Shown: positions 1-14,029, numbered from the stretch's first letter. The stretch is DNA of 64,000 nucleotides from Ptychodera flava (GCF_041260155.1 NW_027248277.1:9595675-9659674); one strand, 5' to 3'. Notes: generated from the sequence alone by a model not told the origin. Numbers and translations: made by a program.

Positions 1-2309
1 AAATGAACACGTTCCTGTTATCAGGTAACAGTCGATCGTTCCTTTAGCCTACATTCTCAAAATTCATACCTGATACTTCATCTGCTTCAAAAATGCTCAT
101 TTCGTGTGATTTTCGGCCGAGTTCGACAAATACGTCTCCAAAACATGAGCATGAGCAACATTCCAGTCACCTCTCACTGAGTGTTGGGTACCATTTGGTT
201 TCCAGACTTGGTTCGTCTTTAATGCGTATAATATACATACGTCCATGGGGCGCGTGGGCGCAGGGCGGAATTAGAGAAAACAAGCGACTGTGGGTCAATT
301 GAGGCTTGTATTTCCAGCAATGAAAAAAACTCCATTTCCGGGTGCTCATATATCTATATATCCACGTCCTTGAAGTACTTTAAGTAGCTCTGGGCCCACT
401 GGCGGAACGCTAGGAGGGTGTTTTTACACTCAAACGCTTCATGCTCCCTCCATCACAATTTAGCGCCAGACATCCCGCACCACGTTCCGCCCATGGGTCA
501 AGGGTACAATCGCTTTTGGTCCGATACACGGCGAAGGCCCCTGTAAGCATGAGAAAGATTTTAATTTCGCTAAATGCTTTACCAGGGGCTTTCGTCGTGC
601 ATCGTACCACAAGAGACTGTTGTCCAGGGCTACTTTAAAACCAGCATATAATCTACCACAGCTTAATCCTAGTTCATTTTTAAAGGAAAAGCCACACTTA
701 ATGTCATCTTTGCCATCAATTTCCGATTTATTTGTAATTAAAATTAAATTAAAGTGAATATTTTCACCCTATGCAAATAGTATGACCAGGGGCCAACCGC
801 AGAATGTCCCTGCAAGTGCAAGGATTTGAACGCCAGACGCTGCGAATCACGGGCAGTTTTCTTTGAGGGCGCTGTCATTGATCGATGTACTAAACGCCCC
901 TCTGCTCCTTGTTACTTCTTTCCCTACGCACACTATGAGACTTTGACCGGATATTCACAGTTTAAAAAGTCAAACAAGCACACGCACTTAGATCCTGATA
1001 TGTACCTTAATGTCACACAGACGCGTTTAAACCTTAAACCACGACAGAATTCCTCAATTTAAATACACATATTGACCCACCTCCACTCACCCTCATAGCT
1101 ACACTCAGCATCACTCATGTCTCGATTCAAACCGAGTACACCTGAAGTTGACATAAAACAAACAAAATGGAAGATCTTCTCTGTATACAACATGAAAAAC
1201 CTAATTCTCCTTCCATTAACACGGTGCCAGGTTTTTACTCAACGTTTTACTTTCAATGATATTTGTTACCACGAAGTAATTCTTCAATATGTAGACCGAA
1301 GTTCAATGTAACCACGGTAAGTAGGGAGACACTTTAAGAGCGCCCTCTATGCGTTAACGGGAAGGTAAGTTTGAAGCCAACCTGTGTCAGATCTTGTTAA
1401 ATTTTCGCTGTAGAAAGCGTTGGAGACAGACATACACATACAAATAAACAAACGAGGATAGAGATAGGCACTGAGTTTGTCAATTACGAATATCTTCAGG
1501 CTCTGATGGTAAAAAACAATCGTAAAGTCTGAAAGAGAATTTGTATGATCTATTCTTCAGGCTATGGTTATAGTTTTAAACGACAGTCGCGGCTAAAAGT
1601 CGTTCAGATTTACCATCAAGTGTAAGATACGCGTTGAGATGCAATGACTTGGACAGTGCGATAGCCAGACAGGGAAAGGACGCGAACACTCAAACGGCAA
1701 TATTGAATGCGTGGCTATCTGTGGGACCTACATTGCACATGTGCAGACATGAAGGCGCTGTACAGTAAACCCATGACCTACTTATCCCATGGTTCCCTTT
1801 CAGCCGTCAGTGCTCTTTAGGTCTTTCTTTCACTGTGCCGGGGATTTTATAATCCCTTCAAAAATCCAAGTCGTAGCCAAACTCATCTTGCAGAAAGATA
1901 CTTCAGCATACTTAAAGATGTCAAGGTAACAAATAATGACAGCAAAATTAACAAAAATAAAGATGAACGCCAGTGAGTATAACTGTCATTGGGATGACGG
2001 AATCCCCATGAAAGTTGGAAACGATGATGTCATGTTGGGGAGGGGAGGGGGTCCGAGAGTGTGTATGGTATTCGATATCGCAACTTCACTGGGAGAGATT
2101 GTCGAGCCTAAAGATAGCTTGTGTGTGGCCAAATGCCAAGCAATATAAACTTGTAATACGCCTCCAAAAATTAGGGTAGGTAGATCGGAGGAAGTTTTTT
2201 TTTTCTTTTTGTCGGCTGGGCGCCATTAAAACACTCTAAAATTTAGAGGATGTGCTCAATGGGAAAAAAGATGTGAAGGTCAATGTCGACGGGGAAAATA
2301 TGTCAAAGT
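1..2309. other. No gene seen
   Basis: Only short frames, no splice-consistent coding and no recognised repeat apart from a weak tRNA-like B box around 825 on the minus strand. Confidence 0.5.
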
Positions 2310-2453
2310 TGATTAAACGGCTTAAAAGCCTCAATTTAACCACTCTAAACGCCAGGCTGTCTGGTTTTTGCCTATCGTGTTAAAGGGCTTTGCCATAATG
2401 ACCCCGTTTGTCAACCAATTCGACTCACGACTGGCTAGCCTTTAACATATTAT

Positions 2454-2511
<58 letters not shown>
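2310..2511 (+). repeat. Dispersed repeat ending in (GA)n, copy 1
   Basis: About 145 bases (GATTAAACGGCTTAAAAGCC...CATATTATTTGCA) lead straight into a (GA)n tract at 2458-2511. The same arrangement occurs at 6813-7011. Confidence 0.65.
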
Positions 2512-2514
<3 letters not shown>

Positions 2515-3639
2515 ATGTGTGTGTGTTTACGTCCTTTGGTCCCTTCTCTATGCCTAACTTTGTCGCTTTTTATTCAGATTTATGCGAGTGGGAATACTGT
2601 CAGTTACCGTTTTGCTTTGCTTTGCTGAATTTCCGGGGTCTTTGAACTCAGAGCGTGTGAAGGATTTCCGAGCTTTTGCTCTTCGGCTGTACTCGGAAAG
2701 TCGGAAATATCCGAGAATTCCAATCTCGACGCAAGGTATCCGAGACAGTGCCTAGAGCTTGCGAACTTACAGTAAACACAGCACTGAGAGTTTCAGTAAT
2801 TTGAAATGAAGTGGATATAGGTTCTTGCAGCGAGAAAGCTCTACACGTGCCGTGTACAAAGTTCTAATGAAACAAGTCACGCATTTTCCTGAGATCGCAG
2901 CAGTAAGGGATTTTGTCACACCTGGCCTCGCGTACTCCTACCACTTGGAGGCGTCTCACCATATGAATTCAAAGCCCGCATTCTCTTCCCCGTTGCTATG
3001 AAACCAATGTGAGAAAAATCATTGAAAAGGGAATTTAATAACATTACACAAGAGAGTTCTTGCATTTTTGTTTGCTTCGGTATGATCAAAGATAATAAAA
3101 GTGCATTCTTGTTAAAAGCGCCATTGTTCAAGATTTACTGGACAATCTACCACATTTCCCAACCGAAGGTGAAATAAATATTTAGCCAACTTAATTATGG
3201 TATCTTTCCCCTCTTAACAACGCAATCTCGTAGGATGCTGCAAGCTGAGGTCGTGTACAGCTTTATTGGGGTAGGATAAAGCTGCTGGCGTATTTTCGTC
3301 TGCAGGCAGACGTCTTACGAGAATCATAGACGGTAATAGCGAGATCTCGCTTCTACACTACACTGGAATCGGCTTAATTATCCCTACTCAAACTAAGGGG
3401 CCGTAGATAATTAAAATGGTGCATTAAACCCCTCCCCATAGACGAAAATCTGGAGGTGAGAAAATCCGACATCGCATATAGCTACTGCGAATTTGCGAAC
3501 GGTAATGGAGGTAGAGTCATTTTCCTCCCCTTTAAGGTAGGATGCGCCTCAGATACTCGGACTCTCAAACCTTTACAATTTTATCTTGGCCTCCCACTAG
3601 TGGGGGTTCATTTTGAAGCTTATGCAGTAAGAAAGCCGT

Positions 3640-3750
3640 CATGGGGTCGGAGGAATTTCATCGGAAACTCTGAAATTTCGAGTTACCCCTGCCAACCCTG
3701 ATGAATTTGAGTAAACCCCCTCTTTAACGCGGAAATTTTGACTGAACCCC
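3640..3750. repeat. Partial copy of the 49.3-kb element end
   Basis: It shares GTCGGAGGAATTTCATCGGAAACTC-type sequence and the GAGTAAACCCCC motif with the reverse complement of 50300-50400. Confidence 0.4.
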
Positions 3751-5382
3751 CCTACTTAGAAAAGTTACAAGACATTAATTTGTAAAATTCACAAAAATAA
3801 AGCAATAGTAAAGACCTGTCATATCCTGCTGTACCCTGCTAGACTATCATCGGTTATCTCATGACGGTTGAAAAAGGTGAAACCAACAAAATGAAATTCA
3901 AAGTGACAGCAAATAAAAATATAAAAGCTCACGCTACAACCAGTATCCAACCGTACAGTACTAGTATTGTTTAATTTGGATGGGTATAATGACAGGGTTT
4001 TCACTAGGATACCTGACAGGTCAGAATTTGAAAGTACAGCTGGGGGAACAAGTGGGAGGCTGAGGAAGAGAGTGTCAGAGGAGGCTGTACTTTCTCTTGT
4101 GTGAAAAAAAGAGAAATAGATGAGTGCAATAGTCAATACTGCAGTCTGGTGCAATATGAGAGGTGTTTTCAATCTGTAATTTTACGAAGTAAAACTGTGA
4201 GAATACGTACCCCAAGGGAGGAGAGCGCCAGAGGGGGAAAATTATAACATCCATCCAGAGCGTTGATAATTGTAACCCAGATAGGGAGTCTGACCGAAAG
4301 CCACGGCGGCGGTCAACGACTCAGAGACTCTCTAGCTAGGTTAGAATTACCCACGCCGTGCTGCAACCTGAATTGAGATTGCCACAGCCGTCGTCCAGAA
4401 ATTACAGATGTATAATGCAATTTTGCTTTGTTGTTGAGTTCATGATGGTCCGCATAATGGTAATTAAACTTGAACGTGACCACTCAGCTATTGAAACATA
4501 AATAATTACACTGCATCGAAGGAGACGAGAGAGAACAGTGAACATATTTTATATCTCTTGTGACAGTCATATATCCGTCCAAATCTAATGAAGGCTTGCG
4601 CAGGCGTCAGGCATTCCCCTGGACCCGTTCGGTATCACGACACAGTTACGAATGTGATAAATTGCCTGCTATCCGCTCTCAACTTTGTGTTAGAGCATTG
4701 TGACACATAGAGTGTGTAGGGAAATTCTCTTTCTTTTGGAGTTTGAGTTGCAACGCTACAGCAGAAACTTGCGACGAAACAAAGCGGCAGGCCGGGGCCA
4801 GTGAGGGTCCTCATTGGTTCCGAGTCACAACGCATGCGCGATCGCTTTCCCGCAATCTCCACTCTCGACGGAAGGTGATCGCAGCGCCAAGCAGCGCAAG
4901 TTGCTGGAAAAAGGGCTCCAAATAGATAATAAAGTTTTATATAAAGTCAGATACTAGGGTATCCATTTGTATAATAATTTGTCTTGGTATTTTATTGACC
5001 AAGCAACTTGGAAGACGCCCAACTTCTACAAAACCTGTTGTCTGTCCAGGTCACGTGACATTCCCGTAACTCGTGAGCGCTTTCGTACCAATGTAAATAC
5101 GTGAATGCAAAACATTATATCAACGGTGAAATATGCCTTCTCCATCGAATGCTATTATTACTACTTAACGTAATCATAACACACATCGACTATTTATAAT
5201 TAATTCTTATATATACGACCCTAAGATAGTACAAAATGAATTTTCTGAATACTGAGACCACACCGTCTGTAACTCAGTAGTGAAAAACTGTTAGATGTCT
5301 ACGCGAGGACAACAACTTTCTCGGTGGAGAGGGACACACACATTAGATGAGGGGGTAGGCAGGTAAAGGAATTCAGCAAACG

Positions 5383-5385
<3 letters not shown>

Positions 5386-5449
<64 letters not shown>
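5386..5449. repeat. (GA)n microsatellite
   Basis: Pure (GA)n of about 64 bases. Confidence 0.95.
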
Positions 5450-5452
<3 letters not shown>

Positions 5453-5689
5453 CCGTCACGCTGGCACACACAGAGGGACACACGAGAGCGAAGCAAATGT
5501 TTTGGACGACGACAACCCAAAACAATCTCAGAGACCCGGCCATCCCATCAAGGATATTCTTCAGGTCCGGATACACGCTGTAAGAAAGTAACTTGATACA
5601 TATAGAATTAAAATCAGTCGAAACTTTGAAAAAACACAGGTCGTATCATTTCAGTTCAGTTCTGAAGCATGGCTTAACCGACAGAATGG

Positions 5690-5850
5690 CGAGCTCGTCG
5701 GCGTGAGCACGGTGGAACGTACATATTTCCTGGCAGACGGTGTTGCGGAGCATTATGCATGGTCGAGTGTTTTGGATAGAAATTTAATTTTCTCTAACAT
5801 ATGCGAGACAAGATCCCTTAATGCACCTGACGATTTACTGAAGTGCCGCG
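5690..5850 (+). repeat. Dispersed ~160-bp repeat, copy 1
   Basis: Shares GTACATATTT..GACGGTGTT..GAG and ATAGAAATTTAATTTTCT with 7485-7650 in the same order and orientation. Confidence 0.4.
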
Positions 5851-6059
5851 GCATAGCATAGTCTCGCTGTGCATATATCTCCCTAAGCCAGACCATTTGG
5901 CCTCAACGCCTGCATCCCACGACCATGTTTGTTGTCAATGACATTTGATTATAGGGACAGACACTTTCAGTGGGAAAAACAAAATATAATGCATATCGCC
6001 GGGGCATATCGTGACCAGACACAAATTCTATCTCTGCCTCGTGTCCGTCTGGCTCTGCA

Positions 6060-6134
6060 GCCTGTCTGTCTGTCTGTCTGTCTATCTGTCTGTCTGCCTG
6101 TCTGTCTGTCTGTCTGTCTATCTCTCTCTCTCTG
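6060..6134. repeat. (TCTG)n/(CT)n microsatellite
   Basis: TCTG repeats with single interruptions, ending in a short CT run. Confidence 0.9.
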
Positions 6135-6812
6135 ATTTGAGTCAACAGTAAACGGACGACGAAATGACGGTTTGAATCGACAAGATTTCTTTATTCCTAG
6201 TAACAACTCTCACGTGACCAATATAATATAATATTACCATTCAATTTGATACAATGGTACCTCCGACCCCGTCAGCACGCCTGTGAATGCAAGCTTTGTC
6301 AAAAATAAACGTGATTATGGCGTATACAATATTGTTTCATATTTTTCAATATTAGTAGCTGCCTGGCATCGTTGGATAAAAGCCTTTTTAAGTATGGAAT
6401 TTAATTAAAAATATTCACAGAGTAGAATTGCGGCGCCGTTTCCGTGTATATTCAGTTCGATCCCTCCTCGCACTCTAACGTGCGCGCAAATATGCGGGGT
6501 CTACGAGCACCGGCGCGTGAAATCACCCTGAGCACGGCAGTATCAGACTGGAACGAGTAGGAAATATACTGGCACAACTTCTCAGGGTCGAATTCACTTA
6601 TCCAATAGCCAAGCTTGGTATCCAATTCTTGAAGAAAAGAAAAGAGGTGTTCGCCAAGCACGCTACAAAAATAAGTGCGACACGACATCCATGGCTGGTA
6701 TTGCTTTAAACAAATGCTTTTTCACTGTATGAGTTGCCTAGAAGTGTTATGTAAAGACAGTGAACAGAGATATTTTCTCTTTAGATACTCAAGTATGTGT
6801 AAAACCTCAGTT

Positions 6813-6960
6813 TGATTAAATGGCCTAAAAGCCTCAATTTAACCACTCGAAACGCCAGGCTGTCTGGCTTCGTCCGATCGTGTCAAAGGGCTTTGTCATA
6901 ATGGCCCCGTTTGTCAATCTATTCGACTCACGACAGGCTAGCCTTAAACATATTATTTGC

Positions 6961-7011
<51 letters not shown>
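6813..7011 (+). repeat. Dispersed repeat ending in (GA)n, copy 2
   Basis: Same unique part and same junction with (GA)n (6963-7011) as at 2310-2511. Identity is high enough to recognise by eye across the whole unit. Confidence 0.65.
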
Positions 7012-7014
<3 letters not shown>

Positions 7015-7484
7015 AGAAACAGATACTGACGTTGAGAACGTACACGTGAGAAGTAATGACACTGGATTTTAAATTCTTTTTCTACTACCGTCATAAACTT
7101 TCAAAAATTTAAACCAGGATAGAGTTTAAGCTTGACGTAGAGACTCAAAGAGAGAGTCACAAGGCTTTTTAGCTAACACTTGGCAACATACATGAAGAAG
7201 CAGATAGTGATATTGTGCGCTGTACACATGTACCCATATCAGGAATGAGAGCTAACCTGGGAAACAGACAGAAAGACTCAAACCCGACCCCTGTTCTTCC
7301 ATACCACAGTGGACGAGACAAACACAATACAAGCAATTGGATTGTCCGAGAGTGGGGTCAATCTGTAGCAATGCGATATCAATCGTTTTTTTCCTGTATT
7401 GTAGGGCAATAAAGATGCATGCTGCATGAAATGCTAACATTTCTGCTCACAGAAGCCGGACGGTAGCGTTCAGCGCAGAGGGTC

Positions 7485-7650
7485 ACTCGACCGATAGGTT
7501 GTTGACCTTTCTAGTACGGCCGTGCAGCGTACATATTTTGCGACGGACGGTGTTACCGAGTGGGGCTTTTTAACAAGTGTGTGCAATAGAAATTTAATAT
7601 TCTTTGCATTGGCTTTACATAGTTCTTCAAAACAGCGACGACTGGCCGTA
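7485..7650 (+). repeat. Dispersed ~160-bp repeat, copy 2
   Basis: Partner of 5690-5850. Both end in a CGAC-rich stretch after the ATAGAAATTTAAT motif. Confidence 0.4.
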
Positions 7651-7909
7651 AAAACGTCCAAGTGGAGATACAGATAGTTTTACATTTTTTCTATTATCTT
7701 CGGCTACATTGTAGATTTATTCTGAGTATGGCGAAATAGATGCTGCGTTTATTCTGTTCAAAAGAGTTTGCTTGAAGTCCATAACTCCCGTTGAAACCAA
7801 ACTTGAGTCCGGATACCGGGTCCGGAAGACCAATTAGCTTTCACCATACAACCAAATTAAGGGGAGCGGGCGAAGTGTGCCGTCATAGTTCATTAAATCC
7901 GCTATGAAA

Positions 7910-8012
<103 letters not shown>

Positions 8013-9253
8013 ACAGTGTGTGTGTGAGGGAGAGAGAGGGAGCGACACAGAGACAGAGACGCACAAAGAGAGGGGGAGGTATAAGCTGCACTCCAATAAA
8101 CACTGGAATGCTTTTCTGGCACGCAGCACATCGCCTAACAAACTCGTAAAATCTGAGAACAAGTCGCACTATTCACATAATTACATGCTACCAGCCATCG
8201 ACTCAGTCAATACCCCGCTCATCCATGGCGTGCAGTTAATAAGTCATACTCAATGCACGACGCGTCCTCTTCGGATAACATAGAACTAAAGACCACTGTT
8301 AAGGGAGGGTCGATCCCAAAATACTCGTTATTCCAGAGATGTATACGTCGGATAGGTAACGTTTGCAGCATAACAGAATGTTCTTTCTCTTTCTTAAAGA
8401 ACGACTGCAAATGTCTCCATGGTGATTCAAACCAATTCTTGGTTTGACACGATTGCGTCTGTCGCAAGACGCCGCCAAGATTAGCGAAAATTCTCTCTAA
8501 CAAGGTAAGAAAGCAGTCAATCAAAATCATGCTTTCACAAGGAATTACATGATCAACGTTTGAATGTTTTTAATTAAAAATGAAAAGTATTGAAAGGAAG
8601 TCTGCATCGTGTGATGTCGGGATTTACCCAGCATTCCAACATTCGTTCAAAAAGTGAAATGAAACAAGGAGAGATTTTGAAAAGCGCTTTCCCGTGTCAG
8701 ACGACGAATCCTGACAACTTTGACTCGAAATCAGCCGCGCAAAGCTTGGATGTCCTTAGAGTGAGAGAGATGTTATGTTGTGCCCACTGTTTTATATGAT
8801 AGACCCGTCGGTGGAGGGGCTGTTGTTAGACGGGGTAGGCAGATTTCATATTGCTGGGAGAGGTAAATCAACCAGTTCAATAAAAATTCATGCGAACGAT
8901 AACGATGCATCGTCTTCAACACCAGTGAACTCCATTTTGTATGAGAGTCAGACGACAGACAGACAGCGACACACAGACAAACGTGTAGCGACGTAGATAA
9001 ACAGGTTGGCATGTACAAAAAAAGTAATTACGCCGCAGGGGTACAACGAAGCTGTCCTGAAAATGATGTGCAGATAAAATAACCTACATATATTTTGTGA
9101 GCTGACTGAAAATGGGTAAGACACGTTGAGACAGAATCTTTCGGGAAGAAGGCAACACGTTGACAGATGTAGCTGCATTACTAAGAAGCGAAAAACAACA
9201 CAGATTGGAAGTATGGAAGTTATAAAAGTATTCCGTTGGCGAGAGGACGAAGA

Positions 9254-9254
9254 A

Positions 9255-9321
<67 letters not shown>

Positions 9322-9322
9322 G
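9254..9322. repeat. (TAAA)n microsatellite
   Basis: About 17 units of AAAT. The long Leu/Tyr/Ile/Phe frames over it are artefacts. Confidence 0.95.
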
Positions 9323-10028
9323 ATCGAAAATAAAATGACAAAATATGATGGACGAGATGAAAAGTTGGACAGGCAATTTTTATAGGCTTCACACAGCGTT
9401 TAGGAATACACGGAATATATGCTGTCTTTGTGGTGAGTGTCCATGGTGATGTTGTTTCCTTGATTGCCAAAAATCATTCGACAACACATCGCAGCAAAAT
9501 GTGTGGTTTGTTTACTTTGGGACTCATATTATATTCAAATATGCCTTTAAGGCGTGGCTTAAATAAAAGTGAAAGATTTCTTAGGAACTAACCGTTTTCC
9601 TGTAACAAAAGAGGTGGGACAGCGTCTGCGAAGTGGCGAGTGGCTATTGACAACATAGGCGTCGGAACGTGCCATAAAGTTCTAACAGATTTGAGAAAAT
9701 ACTCCTAAAACGCCAAAGAATAGTTAAATTTAAAACCCGGATGTAGGGGAAATTCGACACGAGGCTCACGACTCAGCGCTTTGACAAACACTGTAATGCG
9801 CATGAGACTTTAGGCTAGGTCGACCAATTTATATCATCTTTAAAATATCGTGCAAAATGTAGAAAAATTTACATTCAAAGTAATGGTTGGTTTCAAACAA
9901 GTAGTGTTTTACATATTATCGGTATCTCCATATAGAAATGGATTTTTGGCTCAAATATTACGATGAAAATTCAGCTTAGGATTGCTCTATACGTCGTGCA
10001 AAATATTTTCACGATAGAGGGCGTGACG

Positions 10029-10107
10029 TGACGTCACACTGTGCGCTGCGTACTTTTGACCAATTGGACTTGAGTCTGGCGGTCACCTGATCAGTCCGGT
10101 GACGTCA
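10029..10107. promoter_or_regulatory. Two TGACGTCA (CRE) sites with a CCAAT motif
   Basis: TGACGTCA at 10029-10036 and 10100-10107, and CCAATTGG near 10060. They form a promoter-like cluster in a locally GC-richer patch, but no downstream gene could be found. Confidence 0.3.
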
Positions 10108-11148
10108 CATCTCAGGCATACCTTGGACTATACTGGTCGGGGTCAACTACTTGTCGGTCGATGACAATCACGTCTGTAAGCCTATGTGCTGCCGCAAATT
10201 TTCTTCATTGCACTCGTACGGCGGACATAAGACAAGTGCCTCGATTGGGCATCCAGTACAGAGAGAAAATTATCTGTACGTTGAAAGATATGGATGACAG
10301 TTTCTTTACGTCGCATAACTTTGCATGTCGCTACTATTGAAGCGGAAGCGTGGTTTGTATGTCATAAGGATGTATTGAAGTCCGGATTTCGTCGCAATTG
10401 CATAAAGAACCTTGAGCCTCTGCTGGCCTGTCGGCGGTCAAGATTACAACAGTTACATGAAAACGCATACACAATGCTGTGAAGCAAAAGCTTGAACTCG
10501 GAGCCTGACTGGGCCATGTGAGGAAAAAGGTTGCAACACAATATAACTAATCGCATATCAAGACGAAAGATGTACAGTTCTATTCCGGCCGAATTACCCC
10601 CGTAACTTTAATGGTTGCATCGACCACAATCTTGCACAAAACTCATTGTACACCTTGAGGCTGCACGGCAAAGTTTACTCTGGAGTCCGAATGTCGAAAG
10701 TAAAAAATTATCCTTCGGAGACCCGTCAGAGGCAATGCCGACCGTTACATGTAAATGTATAATTGTATCACCGATCAGCAGAGAATGGTCACAAAGTTCA
10801 ACTCTGCCCTGCAAAGCGCTTCAAGTGTTGATTTCTATAAATGCCCTACCAAGACGAGTTCTCTTTCCACGACGCTTGAGGGCGAACACGTCCGATCGGC
10901 TTTCCGTCCTCGATTCCACTCATCATGGCGTTCCGCCTCCACTCTACTGCACGGGACAAGGTTTATCTTATAAGTTTACGACTATTTGAAAAGCATTACA
11001 GCTCGTGTACTTACAATTTAGATGAAATTAAATATCGATCATGGAAAATAGGAGCGTGTTGTATCTGAGAGAGAGGGACAGACAGACAGATAGAGACAGA
11101 GAGACAGGCGGAGAGACAGTGTGCGTGTTAGCTCTGCATAACAGGGCT

Positions 11149-11205
11149 GTGTGTTACCGGCGTTATACGGCCTCCCACCACAGCCGTATAACGCCGGTAA
11201 CACAC
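11149..11205. repeat. Perfect 23-bp hairpin with 11-base loop
   Basis: Arms 11149-11171 and 11183-11205 are exact reverse complements and GC-rich at the base. Degenerate direct repeats AGCTCTGC..AGGGCT flank the hairpin at 11130-11148 and 11212-11230. Confidence 0.75.
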
Positions 11206-12214
11206 GTGCACAGCTCTGCCATGCAGGGCTATGTGCGTGTGTGTGTGTGTTAGTCATGACCAGCGTTATATTTGTTTTCCCGCTAAAGGTGTCTGTTCCT
11301 CGTCTTCAACTGTCGTAAAAAAAACGGTTACAGAAAAAACTTCGCCATGACTGCAGACTTTAAGATAAACTAGTTTGAAGAAAGAATAGACGTACACAGC
11401 GAGAATTTGGTATGCCGCGGTACTTCAGTTAATCGTGAGGTGTTTATAGGAATATTGTGTCTCATATAGAAAGACAATTAAAAGTTCTATTTCAACACTA
11501 CAGTGCTCCGCGACACCCTCTGCCTGGAAATATGTACTCTCCGCTGTACTGGCGCTAAACGAGGTCAACATTTTGTTGCGGGTTCTTCGCAAATTTTTAA
11601 TTGTTTTTTCACGGCTATTGTTCACTTGGTCGCTATAGAAGTGGTATCGCATGCGCGGTCAGTGACTCGATGCCCGGCTATACCTTGAACATAACGGTAC
11701 AGTCGGTGCCCCGATCAGTACCATGGTAACAATTAATATACACACAAAAATATTTTTTTTATGCAAGAGATTACATTCGATAAATTCTTGGCAACTTTTA
11801 ATCGTTACAATCCTATTTATGACTGCAGGATGCATTTTGATTCGGCAAGAACAGACCAAACACATTTTGTTTGCTGTGTTCGTGTTTAGACTCAACATTC
11901 CGATAGGGCGCATGCGCATTCTCCCTTACGCATAGCAACCCAGAGCTGTGTTTATATTATATATACACAGACGTTGCTAACGACAACTTAGTGGCGATAA
12001 TAGAAAACCAATCAACACTGAGTCACTTTTATCCGCACGATTCAATATCAACCAATCAAAATCGATGAAAGAATTTTGTATCATACGCATGCGAGCTCAT
12101 GATGCGATAGGTAAGCGCGCGTCTCAGTTGTCAAGGATACACGACCAAGTTTGTTGATCTGTTGCTTTGTACGCACGCATCAAGCTATGAGTTTTAAACC
12201 TTTAGCTTTTTAAC

Positions 12215-12325
12215 TATAACCCACTACCCAATATGGAGTGAAGCGTCTTGCTTAAGGGCACAACACCGTGCTGGAGTATCGAACTAACCACCTTCTGACA
12301 GTAAGACCGGTACCCAAACGATGCC
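12215..12325 (-). repeat. tRNA-derived SINE fragment (reverse orientation)
   Basis: The minus strand reads GGTTAGTTCGATACTCC (degenerate B box) followed by GTTGTGCCCTTAAGCAAGACGCTT, a tail type common in animal SINEs. Confidence 0.45.
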
Positions 12326-13904
12326 TCCTTATTGTGGGATAAAATTTTGTGTGAGTTAAACTACCTTAGTGACACAGGTCATGCTAAACAGATGATAATG
12401 AAACTATATGGATTGTCGCCAAGTCATGAAAATTGAATTTATACTGTAATTAACACGCTCATAATTATCTGTGTACAATAAATATTGATATAAATATAAG
12501 CGATAAGGTTGGACATGCTTGTAGATCAGGTACGAGTGCGCTTTGAAATGTTGTCGTGTGCAAAATATGGCCTCTGTATGTCAGGTGTGAAATCATCATG
12601 ATTCGGTGCATATGATCATGAGTTGGTATCTCGTCCCCACTTAGAGGATGGACTGCACCTCGTCCCCTAAAGGTTGAAAGAATGCGCTCTGGTCCTAAAT
12701 CCAACTTTGAGTTTGCCATCTCCAACTTCCAGCATACATTTTGTCCAAAAACCGTCTGTCTATCTGCCGAACTTCAGACCCTGTAACTTTAAGCTTACAT
12801 CTGATTGGAGATCTTTCTTATTGCTAATGTAGGGATGAAAGTAGGAAACAGTGTTGATAAATTTATATAGGGCGATTAAATTTGGTGGTGAAAAATTCAA
12901 TTTTCTTTTCATTGCAAAAGGTGACAGAATACAGTCGAAGTCCATTCGCTTCGCGCTTGGAAAGTTTTAGACGACTAAATTTGTCTGTGTGTCCTGCAGT
13001 CTGACAGGCCCAAACACACGCGCGTGTATGTGGCAGCGTGTTGAGGGATTGCGGCGGGAAAGATGCCTTGCACTGCTGTCTGAGGATGTCCGTCTGACTG
13101 CTTGTACAGACCAGTCTGTAAGAAGCGTATTCGTGGGTGCCGTTTGCGTTTTTTGCAGAAAAAGTTGCACCGATGAAGAGAATTGTATTGTGTTGCACTT
13201 TGTATTTTAATGCCTGGACTGTCTACAACCGATGTATCACACAGCGTTTTCGTCGGGGGCGCCTTTTGTTTACTCGTTTCTTAGCGACACACCGGCCCGC
13301 CCGCCTAGTCTTGTACTGCCAGGAAACTGCCTCTAAAAGCCCTTATCGTTTTCAATAACACAGCACACCTGGATGAAGTAATAAAAGAAACATTTCTGCC
13401 AAGTCGTTGACAGGTTTGACATGTTTACTGTGCGGTGTTGGATCTATATTTAATTCGCGTTGAGTAAGCTTTGTCAACCGCCCAATCTGTAGACATATTT
13501 GTACAGAGATATTAGACAGGAAGAAAATTGTCGAATAAAAACGAGGACATTTAAATGTTTTGAGAGAGGAAATCTGTTTTCCAAACAATCAATGAAAAGC
13601 CTTCTTGTTGTAACCATGGCCATAAATTAATGTCATGAATTTGTTAATGAGTCCTAATCTTTTAAACTAGAGTAAAGATTTCGAACACTACACCTTATCC
13701 GTGTTTTCATGGTTGACAAAATTTAAACAAAGTAGTCATTTGTCTTCTTAGTATTAAACGCATGTCAAGCTGCTACTTTCTCAACTTGAGAGAACAACGT
13801 ACAGTCGAGTTACAGGTATATATCCGGGTCGGTCTGTCTCCATCGTTTTGCTCTTTCTGAGTGAAATTTTGGAGCAGTTTAGGATCTGCAGACATTACAT
13901 TATC

Positions 13905-13945
13905 CAGCCCTCCCCTCTCTCTCTTTCTCTCTTTCTCTTTCCTCC

Positions 13946-14023
<78 letters not shown>
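13905..14023. repeat. (CT)n microsatellite
   Basis: A pyrimidine tract with CCTC and TTTC interruptions that becomes pure CT. Confidence 0.95.
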
Positions 14024-14026
<3 letters not shown>

Positions 14027-14029
14027 TAC

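Noticed and set aside
430..640. Similarity to 10790-10930 suggested by INALP-type frames
   Set aside because: The shared words are short and scattered; not enough to claim a repeat family by eye.
3819..4172. 117-codon minus-strand frame
   Set aside because: Low-complexity composition, no motif and no conserved neighbour.
8948..9470. 128-142 codon frames rich in Tyr-Leu-Phe-Ile
   Set aside because: They run over the (TAAA)n microsatellite and have no splice or domain support.
10615..10989. 124-codon frame
   Set aside because: No motif, no splice context, overlapping frames of similar length; likely chance.
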